Part shown: piece by piece, positions 40,127-48,307 of the stretch
How the letters are laid out: every line of letters starts with the position of its first letter
How positions within the stretch are numbered: position 1 is the first letter of the stretch
DNA from: a virus
IMG/VR virus record: IMGVR_UViG_3300037584_001746
Coordinates: 1 to 50,890 of that record
Length of the DNA stretch: 50,890 nt
Reading direction: 5' to 3' (one strand)
The notes under the pieces: model-generated
What the model saw: only the letters and a program-made list of their open reading frames with translations
Database searches by the model: none
Told to the model about the DNA's origin: nothing
Translations under genes and position numbers: made by a program

Positions 40127-40146
40127 TACAAAAATAGGAGCGATGT

Positions 40147-41016
40147 ATGCCAATACCAAAGCCGACAAGCGGTGAGGCAGAATCGGATTTTATGGCAAGG
40201 TGCATGGATGATAGCACAATGCTTGCTGAATACTCACAGCGTGACCAGCGGGTTGCAGTCTGTCTGAGCAGTTACCGTGATGGTAAAAAGGAGACTGTGA
40301 TGGATGATGCCCCAGCATTTGAAGAATGTGATGAGGTCAAATTTCTTGAAACTGGATACATTGATTGCGAGGCTGACCTAGAGTTAAAAGCCTATGAAGA
40401 TGATGACGATGATAAAGACAAAGGTATGTTTGAAGGTTATGCGTCTGTATTCGGTAACAAAGATTTAGGAAATGATGTTGTCGTCAATGGGGCGTTTCGT
40501 AAATCACTAAGAGCCAAGGGTGCGCGGAAAATCAAAATGCTTTTCCAGCATGACACCAAAGAGCCAATCGGCGTTTACACACAAATCAAAGAAGATGGCA
40601 ACGGCTTATATGTCAAAGGCCAGCTTGCAATGAACACCCAAAAGGGCAAAGAGGTCTATGAGCTTATGAAAATGGGCGCAATAGATGGTTTGTCTGTGGG
40701 TTACAGGGTTGATGCCAAAGGGTACAGCTATGATGAGCGTGGCAAGAAGCGTATGCTCAGAGAGGTTGACCTTATGGAAATCAGTGCAGTTACCTTTCCA
40801 ATGAATCCAAAAGCTCGCGTAAGCGCAGTCAAGGCAGAGGATAGGTCGGTTCGGGATTGGGAGACTTTCCTTCGGGATGAAGGCGGGTTATCTCGTTCAG
40901 AATCAAAAGTGGCGGCAAATGCCGTTTCAAACGCTTTAGACCAGCGAGAGGTTGGCGATGAGCAAAAAGGGGTAATGGATTCCATTGCCAATTTAACCAA
41001 CATCCTAAAATCGTAA
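40147..41016 (+). CDS. Prohead protease with extra N-terminal domain
   Basis: 289 residues, AGGAG upstream. Residues 1-50 form a module with PKPTSGEAESDFMARCM, then RVAVCLSSY, found before proteases and portals in other phages. The HK97-family protease (S78) follows at about 85-230: EGYASVFGNKD, FQHDTKEPIG with the catalytic-type His, and GLSVGYR with the catalytic Ser. It cleaves the scaffold part of the capsid protein. The C-terminal part is helical. Confidence 0.9.
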   Translation: MPIPKPTSGEAESDFMARCMDDSTMLAEYSQRDQRVAVCLSSYRDGKKETVMDDAPAFEECDEVKFLETGYIDCEADLELKAYEDDDDDKDKGMFEGYASVFGNKDLGNDVVVNGAFRKSLRAKGARKIKMLFQHDTKEPIGVYTQIKEDGNGLYVKGQLAMNTQKGKEVYELMKMGAIDGLSVGYRVDAKGYSYDERGKKRMLREVDLMEISAVTFPMNPKARVSAVKAEDRSVRDWETFLRDEGGLSRSESKVAANAVSNALDQREVGDEQKGVMDSIANLTNILKS

Positions 41017-41027
41017 AGGGGCATGAC

Positions 41028-42245
41028 ATGAGTGATGATGTCAAAACCGCAGTCGATTCAATGGCAAAGGCTTTCGAGGAGTTCAAAGCCACCAATGATG
41101 AGCGACTTGCGGAAATCGAGAAGAAGGGTTCGTCCGACCCGCTGGTTGAAGAAAAGCTGAAAAATATTGAAGCTGACTTAGACCGCTTTGAGGACATTAA
41201 CCAAAAGCTGACTTTGGCTCAAGAAGAGCAAAAGGGGTTTGGTGAAAAGCTAGACAACATGGAAGCAATGCTGAAGCGGCCTGAGACTGGTCTGGAAGCA
41301 AAGGAAGTTGACCTGTCTGTCAAGGCTTTTGATAAGTTCTTGCGTAAAGGCCAAGACAAGATGGAGCCTGATGAGGTGAAAGCCCTTACTGTCAATAATG
41401 ACACAGGTGCAGGTTTCTTAGCTCCGCCAGAGTATGTGAATGAGCTTATCAAGACCATCACAGAAATCTCACCATTGCGTACAATCGCAAGGGTTCGTCA
41501 GACAAGCCAAAAGTCAATTCAGATGCCAAGCCGTACTGCAACATTCAGTGCATCATGGGTATCAGAAGTTGGCACCAAATCTGAAACAACTGGTTACACA
41601 ACACAGTTAGAGGAAATTCCAACCCATGAGCATTATGCTAGGGTAGATATCTCAAATCAGATGCTTGAAGATGCTGTGTTCAACCTTGAAGCAGAGATGC
41701 AAGAGGAGTTTGCCACACAGCTTGCCAAGAATGAAGGCACAGCCTTTGTTTCAGGTAGCTCTGTTGGTCAGCCTGAAGGATTGCTGACAAACGGTGACGT
41801 TGGGGAAACTGTCTCTGGTAACGCAAACACATTGCTTGCTGATGGCTTGATTGACCTTGTTCATGCGGTGAAAACACCATATGGCACAGGCGCATCATTC
41901 ATCTTCAACCGCACAACCTTGGCGGCAATTCGCAAGCTCAAGGATACTGCGGGTCAGTATGTGTTCCAAGCTGGTATGATGCTCACTGCTGGTGTGCCAA
42001 ATACCATTTTGGGTTATCCATATGTTGAAATGCCAGATATGCCTGATGTTTCAGCAAATGCGTTTCCTGTGATGTTTGGTGATTTCTCAAGAGGGTACAT
42101 GGTTGTTGATAGAACAAACCTTGCCATCTTGCGTGATCCATTCTCACAAGCAAACACAGGCAGTGTTCGTTATTATGCTCGTGCAAGAGTGGGTGGTCAG
42201 GTTATCTTGGCTGAAGCTCTGCGTAAGCAAAAAATCTCAACATAA
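41028..42245 (+). CDS. Major capsid protein (HK97 family)
   Basis: 405 residues. The first about 105 residues are an acidic coiled coil (scaffold/delta domain) removed by the protease. The mature part has FLAPPEYVNELIKTITEISPLRTIARV, then RVDISNQMLEDAVFNLEAEM, a GTAFVSG strand and C-terminal FSRGYMVVDRTNLAILRDP, all typical of HK97-fold capsid proteins. It forms the head shell. AAGGGG lies upstream of ATG. Confidence 0.95.
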   Translation: MSDDVKTAVDSMAKAFEEFKATNDERLAEIEKKGSSDPLVEEKLKNIEADLDRFEDINQKLTLAQEEQKGFGEKLDNMEAMLKRPETGLEAKEVDLSVKAFDKFLRKGQDKMEPDEVKALTVNNDTGAGFLAPPEYVNELIKTITEISPLRTIARVRQTSQKSIQMPSRTATFSASWVSEVGTKSETTGYTTQLEEIPTHEHYARVDISNQMLEDAVFNLEAEMQEEFATQLAKNEGTAFVSGSSVGQPEGLLTNGDVGETVSGNANTLLADGLIDLVHAVKTPYGTGASFIFNRTTLAAIRKLKDTAGQYVFQAGMMLTAGVPNTILGYPYVEMPDMPDVSANAFPVMFGDFSRGYMVVDRTNLAILRDPFSQANTGSVRYYARARVGGQVILAEALRKQKIST

Positions 42246-42257
42246 GGGAGAGTTGAT

Positions 42258-42734
42258 ATGAAAGACCTTTCAAATAGCATCTCAACAGCCCTCTCACACG
42301 CATCGGCTGTAACAACCGCTGCATCAAACGGCACAGGTGTTGACCTTCAAGGTTATGAAGGCGCAACTATTCTTGTGACTATTGGTGCAGAGGGTGACAC
42401 TCTGTCAGGTTCAGTCTTTTTTGAGATTGGGTTAGAGGAATCTGATGATAACTCAACATTCACAGATGTCGCACAAGCTGGCATTGTTGATGGCACTATT
42501 GCCGCTGACGGTGTTTTCTTGAAGATTGATGGAACTGGAACCGCTGGAACAGGTGGAAACCCAGATTCAACAGGCGCAACATACCGTGTTGGTTATGTCG
42601 GTGGAAAGCGGTACATCCGCACAACAATCGCCAAGACAGGCACACACTCTACTGGTACACCGTTGGGAACAACAGTTATCAAGAGTCATGCTCGTCATAC
42701 TGGCGATAATGCGTTCACCGCGCACAACGCTTAA
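42258..42734 (+). CDS. Probable head decoration or minor capsid protein
   Basis: 158 residues, GGGAGAG upstream. The first part has SNGTGVDLQGYEGATILVTIG, then DNSTFTDVAQA and YIRTTIAK, a beta-rich pattern common in phage proteins located right after the capsid gene. I infer a decoration role from the position. There is no decisive motif. Confidence 0.55.
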   Translation: MKDLSNSISTALSHASAVTTAASNGTGVDLQGYEGATILVTIGAEGDTLSGSVFFEIGLEESDDNSTFTDVAQAGIVDGTIAADGVFLKIDGTGTAGTGGNPDSTGATYRVGYVGGKRYIRTTIAKTGTHSTGTPLGTTVIKSHARHTGDNAFTAHNA

Positions 42735-42740
42735 AAAGAT

Positions 42741-42776
42741 GGGGGCAGGGTCTAGGTATCAACTAACCTTGCTCCC
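42741..42776 (+). other. Long-loop RNA hairpin after the decoration gene
   Basis: GGGGGCAGGG (42741-42750) pairs over ten positions, two of them G-T, with CCTTGCTCCC (42767-42776) around a 16-base loop. No T-run follows, so it is not a simple terminator. It may slow read-through or protect the capsid mRNA end. Confidence 0.4.
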
Positions 42777-42794
42777 TAACTTCTGGAGGGCTAG

Positions 42795-43106
42795 ATGGCT
42801 GTAAAAATGATTAGACAGGCGGTGGGAGTATCAAATCGTCTTGGGTCACAAACCAGAACCTATGAAGCTGGCGAGGAATTGGCAGCTAATGAAGATTGGG
42901 AAAAGGCTAGAAACGCTAATTTTTTAGAGCGTGGGCTTGCTGAAGAAACAAAAGTGGTAAAACCTACCGAGACAAAGGCAACCGCCCCTGAGAGGGCTAG
43001 AAAAGCTGATGGAACGCTAATGGGGGATGACCCTAACACTCCAGATGTCAATGAGGCATGGGAAGGTGGCGTGGCTCCAAAGAAAAAGGCAAAATCTAGC
43101 AAGTAA
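42795..43106 (+). CDS. Small head-region protein
   Basis: 103 residues, GGAGGG before ATG. A YEAGEELAANEDWEKARNANFLERGLAEE segment resembles small proteins found after capsid genes in marine phages. The C-terminal half is basic and low in complexity (Lys-rich end). The function is unknown. Confidence 0.5.
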   Translation: MAVKMIRQAVGVSNRLGSQTRTYEAGEELAANEDWEKARNANFLERGLAEETKVVKPTETKATAPERARKADGTLMGDDPNTPDVNEAWEGGVAPKKKAKSSK

Positions 43107-43120
43107 GCATTGGAGGCATT

Positions 43121-43678
43121 ATGAGCCGTGGCATAACCAATGCGTTAAACACAAAATTCACATCATCCAGCTTCAGGCCGTTTGTTGCCGTTGATCTTGA
43201 TTTTTCAGGCGGTAATGTAACGGTCTGGACAGGCTTGGGCAATATCACCTTTGCAAGCACAACCTTCGTTGGCACAGGCGAGGTTTTAGGAATATCCCCT
43301 GTCACAGAGAACGGCGCAGTTCAGGCAAATGGGCTGGTTGTCAGTTTCAACGGCCTTGATTCAACTTTGGTATCAACCGCCCTCACAGAAAGTTATCAAG
43401 GCAGAAGCGCGATTGTATATGTTGGCGTTTTGGATGACGATTACACAGTGGTCGCTGATCCGTATCAGTTGTTCAAAGGGCGCATGGACACTATGACCAT
43501 TTCTGATGATGGTGAGAACGCGAATATAAAGGTGGCGTGTGAATCGAGGCTCATTGAATTAAATAGAGCAAAAGTAAGACGTTACACGATGGTTGACCAG
43601 CAATCAGAGTTCGCTGGTGATAAGGGTTTGAATTTTATTTCAAGTCTGCAAGACAAATCAATTCGATGGAGCGCATAA
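43121..43678 (+). CDS. Tail hub-related protein
   Basis: 185 residues, TTGGAGG upstream. Beta-rich with FRPFVAVDLDFSGG, then a FNGLDSTLVSTALTES stretch and the segment FKGRMDTMTISDDGENANIKVACES near residue 120. The layout resembles the DUF2163-type baseplate hub proteins that act with a J-like tip protein. It lies 3 bases before the large tip gene. The assignment is by pattern and position. Confidence 0.5.
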   Translation: MSRGITNALNTKFTSSSFRPFVAVDLDFSGGNVTVWTGLGNITFASTTFVGTGEVLGISPVTENGAVQANGLVVSFNGLDSTLVSTALTESYQGRSAIVYVGVLDDDYTVVADPYQLFKGRMDTMTISDDGENANIKVACESRLIELNRAKVRRYTMVDQQSEFAGDKGLNFISSLQDKSIRWSA

Positions 43679-43681
43679 CAG

Positions 43682-46561
43682 ATGGGCTTCTTTAAGTCAT
43701 TTTTCAAAGCACTGACAAACCCAGCAACCTTGATCGCCGCTGTTACGATGGCGATTTTTGCCCCTGTTGCATTTGTTGGCGGTACGTTTCTAGCGTCAGT
43801 TGCGGTTTATGCCGCCGCTAATGCCGCATTATCAGCGTTATCACCAAAGCCGCAGATGCCAGATATGTCTGGTTATGGCGCATTCGTTGGAGAAGCAAGT
43901 AACAGAACCCAGATGATAAAACAACCAGCGCAACCGCGCAGGGTGGTCTATGGGCAAATAAGGGTATCAGGAGTTCTTAGTTACATAAACACAACCAATG
44001 ATGACAAAACCCTTCACATGATTATATCAATGGCTACGCATGAGATTGATAGTTTTGTTAATTTTCAAATAGATGGAGACGTAGTTGGTACGCAAAGAAT
44101 AGGAAGCAATGGTGAATCAGTTACCTCTCCATCAAGGTTTTTAGATGGAAGCACTAGGCTTGTAGAAATTAGGAAACATACTGGCGCGGATAATCAGATT
44201 GCAGATACTATTTTAACACAAAGGGTGTCAGAATGGACAACAGATCATAGGTTGCGTGGCATAGCATATATCTATGCTCAACTTGAGTTCAACCAAGATG
44301 CGTTTCCTCAGGGCTTGCCAAATATTTCAGCAACTATAAAAGGCGCAAAAGTTTTTGATCCTAGAGATAGCTCAACATCGTTTTCTGATAACGCCGCGCT
44401 TTGCATTAGGGATTTTCTAACCAACACCAGATATGGGCTAGGGTGTAGCGCAGGTGAAATAGACGACACATCATTTATTGCGGCGGCAAATACCTGTGAT
44501 GAGAATATAACCCTTGCGGCGGGTGGCCCAACAACTGGGACAGAAAAGCGATACACTTGCAACGGATCATTTGAAACCAACAAATCACCAAAGCAGATAT
44601 TAGAAGATATGCTTTCAAGCTGTGCGGGTATTCTTACCTATACGAATGGCAAATTTAGACTTTTAGTAGGAGAGTTTAGAAGCGCGTCTCTGAGTTTGGA
44701 TGAGAACGATTTTCATGGCCCTGTTACCATTGATGTTAAACAAAGCATGGGCGAAAGTTATAACACTGTTAAGGGTGTTTATTCTCCAGAGTCCAACGGA
44801 TATGTCCCTACTGACTATCCGCCTATAACATCAAGCACTTTCGTTACGGAGGACAATGGGGAAACCAGAATATTTGATTATGATTTGCCATTTACGACAA
44901 GCTCCGCAACGGCTCAAAGGCTTGCAAAAATAGCTTTGTTTAGAAACAGGCAACAGGTCGTTTTGCAGGGTCAGCTTTCAATGAAAGGCTTTAATCTAGC
45001 GATTGGGGATTCAGTTCAAGTTACATTTGACCGCTTTGGATTTACCAATAAAATATTTGAGGTTGCGGAATGGAATATTGCCGTGGTTGGCGGTCAAGAC
45101 CTTGGCGTTGATGTCACGCTCAGAGAAACAGCATCAGGCGTTTATGATTGGAACGCGGATGAGACATATTTCAATGAAGATAATTCCACTCTTCCAAATC
45201 CATTCACAATACCCGCCCCCAACTTGGTTACATCAGATTTTGTTCAGACCTTACAGCAGGGTGCGATAACCACACTTAGAGCAACGGTCACATCAACAAG
45301 CACATATGCAAATCAGTTTGAGGTTCAAGCCAAACTCACGACCGATACGCAATACATTTCAATGGGTACACAGGCGGCCAATATTTTTGATTTGGTTAAT
45401 GTGGCTTCTGGGGTTACGTTTGATGTAAGAGCAAGGGCAATAAGTAGCTTCGGCATCAGATCAGCATTTACAACAGTTCAACACACAATCACAGGCAAGG
45501 GAACGAGCCAGCCATCTAGTGTCAGTGATTTCACTCTGGATTATCTTGGCAGTAATGCGTTGCTTACATGGACACCAGTAACAGACCAAGATTTGAGCCA
45601 TTACGTTATTCGCCACCAGAACGTCACTAGCGGCGGTGACTTCTCAAGTGGTATTACCCTAGCTCAAAAGGTATCAAGGCCAGCTAATAGCGTTATAGTG
45701 CCAGCCCTAGAGGGTACTTATTTCTGTGTCGCGGTTGATAAGTATGGCAATAATTCGGCTACAGCCGCGCAGACCATTGGTATTATAGACCAATCACCCG
45801 TCTCAACTGGATTCAAGGTGGTTCAGACCAACACTCAAAGTCCTGATTTTAATGGCGTAAAAACAAATGTAATCAAGCCATCAGATGAGGATGTTCTGGT
45901 TCTGGAAACAACCATTTTGTTTGATAGCGGCACAGGCTTGTTTGATGATGCAGAAGGATTGTTTGACGGTGGTGTGGACGGTGTGGTTGCAACATCTGGG
46001 AACTATGATTTTGATAGTGTTGTAGATTTAACAACAAAACAAACCGCAAGAATCACATTTAACATTACGCAAACTCGTCGCCAATATGATGTTATAAAAC
46101 CTTCGTCACAAGGCACAACAGATTGTGAACTGTTGATTGCAACAACAGATGATGACCCCACAAGCCCATCTGCTTCCTTTACGGCATTTTCAAGAGTTGT
46201 GGCTGGTGATTATTCATGTAGAGGAATGAAGTTTAGATTGCGCTTAACTACAATAGATATTGATGACACCCCTGTTGTTTCAGCATTAAGTGTGAGCCTT
46301 TTGGTTGGGCCAAGGCAAGAATCACAAGGCAACGTATCAAGCGGAACGTCTGCTAGCGGCAAAACCATAACATTTGCTAATGGGTTTGCATCTATTGATG
46401 GTATAAGCATTGCGGGTCAAAATATGAACTCTGGAGAGTTTTATCAAATTACTAATAAAACCACATCAGGGTTTACAATTATATTCAAAGAATCAAATGG
46501 AAATGTTGTAGATAGAACATTTGATTTCACAGCTAACGGTCATGGCAAAATTTCGGTATAG
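43682..46561 (+). CDS. Tail tip/host specificity protein (lambda J-like)
   Basis: 959 residues. An N-terminal hydrophobic segment at about 10-55 (IAAVTMAIFAPVAFVGG) and then a phage-tail_3-like region with YGQIRVSGVLSYI and SPKQILEDMLSSCAGIL, typical of J-like tip proteins. A fibronectin III-like domain sits at about 610-700 (SVSDFTLDYLGSNALLTWTP). The C-terminal third is beta-rich and variable. It would cap the tail tip and bind the receptor or the fibres. It lies directly upstream of fibre genes. Confidence 0.75.
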   Translation: MGFFKSFFKALTNPATLIAAVTMAIFAPVAFVGGTFLASVAVYAAANAALSALSPKPQMPDMSGYGAFVGEASNRTQMIKQPAQPRRVVYGQIRVSGVLSYINTTNDDKTLHMIISMATHEIDSFVNFQIDGDVVGTQRIGSNGESVTSPSRFLDGSTRLVEIRKHTGADNQIADTILTQRVSEWTTDHRLRGIAYIYAQLEFNQDAFPQGLPNISATIKGAKVFDPRDSSTSFSDNAALCIRDFLTNTRYGLGCSAGEIDDTSFIAAANTCDENITLAAGGPTTGTEKRYTCNGSFETNKSPKQILEDMLSSCAGILTYTNGKFRLLVGEFRSASLSLDENDFHGPVTIDVKQSMGESYNTVKGVYSPESNGYVPTDYPPITSSTFVTEDNGETRIFDYDLPFTTSSATAQRLAKIALFRNRQQVVLQGQLSMKGFNLAIGDSVQVTFDRFGFTNKIFEVAEWNIAVVGGQDLGVDVTLRETASGVYDWNADETYFNEDNSTLPNPFTIPAPNLVTSDFVQTLQQGAITTLRATVTSTSTYANQFEVQAKLTTDTQYISMGTQAANIFDLVNVASGVTFDVRARAISSFGIRSAFTTVQHTITGKGTSQPSSVSDFTLDYLGSNALLTWTPVTDQDLSHYVIRHQNVTSGGDFSSGITLAQKVSRPANSVIVPALEGTYFCVAVDKYGNNSATAAQTIGIIDQSPVSTGFKVVQTNTQSPDFNGVKTNVIKPSDEDVLVLETTILFDSGTGLFDDAEGLFDGGVDGVVATSGNYDFDSVVDLTTKQTARITFNITQTRRQYDVIKPSSQGTTDCELLIATTDDDPTSPSASFTAFSRVVAGDYSCRGMKFRLRLTTIDIDDTPVVSALSVSLLVGPRQESQGNVSSGTSASGKTITFANGFASIDGISIAGQNMNSGEFYQITNKTTSGFTIIFKESNGNVVDRTFDFTANGHGKISV

Positions 46562-46570
46562 GAGAAACAA

Positions 46571-46855
46571 ATGGCACAACATGATTATAATATCGCAAAC
46601 CAGACATTCCCAGCAACCAGAACGGATATAAACAATGCTCTTTCGGCGGTTGCAACAAACAACTCTGGGTCATCCGCCCCATCAACTAACTTTGCTAATC
46701 AGTTGTTCTATGATACAACTAATGACAAGTTGAAGATCAGGGATTCCGCAAACGGTCAACATATTGATTTGTTTACCTTCAACCAAAGTACCAAAACAGT
46801 GACAGCCGTTGCTGGCGCAGAAGACCCGACAGCTATAGCCATAGCATTAGGCTAA
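46571..46855 (+). CDS. Small fibre-region protein
   Basis: 94 residues, AGGAGA upstream. It starts HDYNIANQTFPATRTDINNAL, then a FYDTTNDKLKIRDSANGQ segment, a common marine-phage tail fibre motif, and ends in an Ala/Ile-rich part. Short fibre or fibre tip component is likely. Confidence 0.6.
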   Translation: MAQHDYNIANQTFPATRTDINNALSAVATNNSGSSAPSTNFANQLFYDTTNDKLKIRDSANGQHIDLFTFNQSTKTVTAVAGAEDPTAIAIALG

Positions 46856-46867
46856 GAGGAGTAAAAA

Positions 46868-47332
46868 ATGGCAAATGATGGAATTGTAAGCGGTTCAGTC
46901 ACTGTTCTACCAGATGAGATTTCAAAAGCGTTCACCTTGACAATGACAGTCACACCCGCTGATGCCAGTGAAAAATGGTATTACAAAAAAACGGAAATAC
47001 AAACAACATCAGCAGATTTGATTGCTGGTAGTTTTATAAGTCAAACCGCAACAGACCAAGATACCGCGCCAGCCGCAGTAAGCACATCTGATCAGGTGAA
47101 ATTTTTGTTTATACAAAATGAAAGCACCGCAGATGGCATTATGATTTGCCTTGATGGTGGCACAGCCGCCCATGATCTTGTGGATGGTATATTTATTGGT
47201 CCTAGCCAAACGCTCACGATTAGATGCCCAAACACGACTGTGGGAAACCTTCATGCCATTTCAGCGGATGATGGTAGCGTTGGGGATGCGGCAGTAACAG
47301 CGGTGGTTTGTGCTTTAATACATGATGTCTAG
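46868..47332 (+). CDS. Tail fibre-region protein
   Basis: 154 residues, GAGGAG upstream. Beta-rich with KAFTLTMTVTPADASEKWYYKK and QVKFLFIQNESTADGIMI. It resembles small fibre or decoration proteins of marine phages. No motif fixes the role. Confidence 0.5.
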   Translation: MANDGIVSGSVTVLPDEISKAFTLTMTVTPADASEKWYYKKTEIQTTSADLIAGSFISQTATDQDTAPAAVSTSDQVKFLFIQNESTADGIMICLDGGTAAHDLVDGIFIGPSQTLTIRCPNTTVGNLHAISADDGSVGDAAVTAVVCALIHDV

Positions 47333-47342
47333 GGGGTAGCTC

Positions 47343-47669
47343 ATGGCAAACAATTTTGACAGGGCTATTCTTGATGGGACAAACCTAGCGGCAGACACCT
47401 TGCGGTCGCTGTATACTTGTCCGACAAGCGCGACAACAAAAACTGTTGGCATTGGTTTAATCTTTTCAAATGTTGGCTCATCACAAATACTGGTGAGCCT
47501 TTCTACCAACGGCGTAGAGACAATGAAAAATGTTCCAGTGCCATCAGGTTCATCACTTGAATATTTTGGCGGCAACAAAATAGTTATGAAAAGCGGTGAT
47601 ACCATATCGGTGAAAGCTGATACCGCCAACTCTCTCAATGTTTATTTCAGTTACATGGAGATAACCTAA
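47343..47669 (+). CDS. Small fibre-region protein
   Basis: 108 residues, AGGGGG upstream. LYTCPTSATTKTVGIGLIFSNVG and VPSGSSLEYFGGNKIVMKSGDTISVKAD suggest a beta-sandwich, similar in type to the previous gene. It overlaps the next gene as TAATG. Probably virion surface; function not established. Confidence 0.5.
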   Translation: MANNFDRAILDGTNLAADTLRSLYTCPTSATTKTVGIGLIFSNVGSSQILVSLSTNGVETMKNVPVPSGSSLEYFGGNKIVMKSGDTISVKADTANSLNVYFSYMEIT

Positions 47670-48301
47670 TGCCGTATCTGGGTAATGAGCCAGCCGTTGC
47701 GTACACAACCGTCAGTTATCAAGACCTAACAGGCGGTAGTGGAACCAGCTTTACGCTTGATCATCCAGTGGCAAATTCTAATGAGATAGAGGTTTTTGTA
47801 AATAACGTGAGGCAAGAGCCATCAGTCGCATATAATGCCATCGGCACATCAATGACAATGACAGGCAGTGTAACGGCCACAGATGATTTCTATGTGGTAT
47901 TCCAAGGCAAGGCTCAACAGACAATCGTGCCAGCTTTGGATTCAAACCTCAGTGTGGCAAGGCTGACGTTATCTAAATCAGTGCAAGGCACAACGCAGAC
48001 CGCATCAATAAGCGGTAGCACAACACTTGATTTCGATTCATTCCAAAATTTTGTGCTTACGTTTACGGACAACGTAACATTCGCAAATCCAACCACAGAG
48101 GCTATCGGCCAATCAGGGTTTCTTACAATCATACAAGATGGCACAGGTTCACGGACGCTTTCTTTAGGAACTGATTATGAAACTCCAGCATCAGGAGGCA
48201 TAACCCTTTCAACCGCCGCCAACGCTAGGGATTTGGTTCCATACGCTGTTTCAGCAACAGGAAGTATCTTGCTGGGTTCGCCATTGTTAGCTTTTGGGTG
48301 A
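47669..48301 (+). CDS. Tail-fibre-region protein with MPYLG N-terminus
   Basis: 210 residues, TAATG overlap. It begins MPYLGNEPAVAYTTVSYQDL, with a following VFVNNVRQEPS, like the protein at 5741. Its C-terminal VPYAVSATGSILLGSP resembles the partial protein at 1-98. It directly precedes a LamG adhesin, as does that partial gene, so the pair appears to be a duplicated unit. Probably links fibres to the tail. Confidence 0.6.
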   Translation: MPYLGNEPAVAYTTVSYQDLTGGSGTSFTLDHPVANSNEIEVFVNNVRQEPSVAYNAIGTSMTMTGSVTATDDFYVVFQGKAQQTIVPALDSNLSVARLTLSKSVQGTTQTASISGSTTLDFDSFQNFVLTFTDNVTFANPTTEAIGQSGFLTIIQDGTGSRTLSLGTDYETPASGGITLSTAANARDLVPYAVSATGSILLGSPLLAFG

Positions 48302-48307
48302 TAGATA

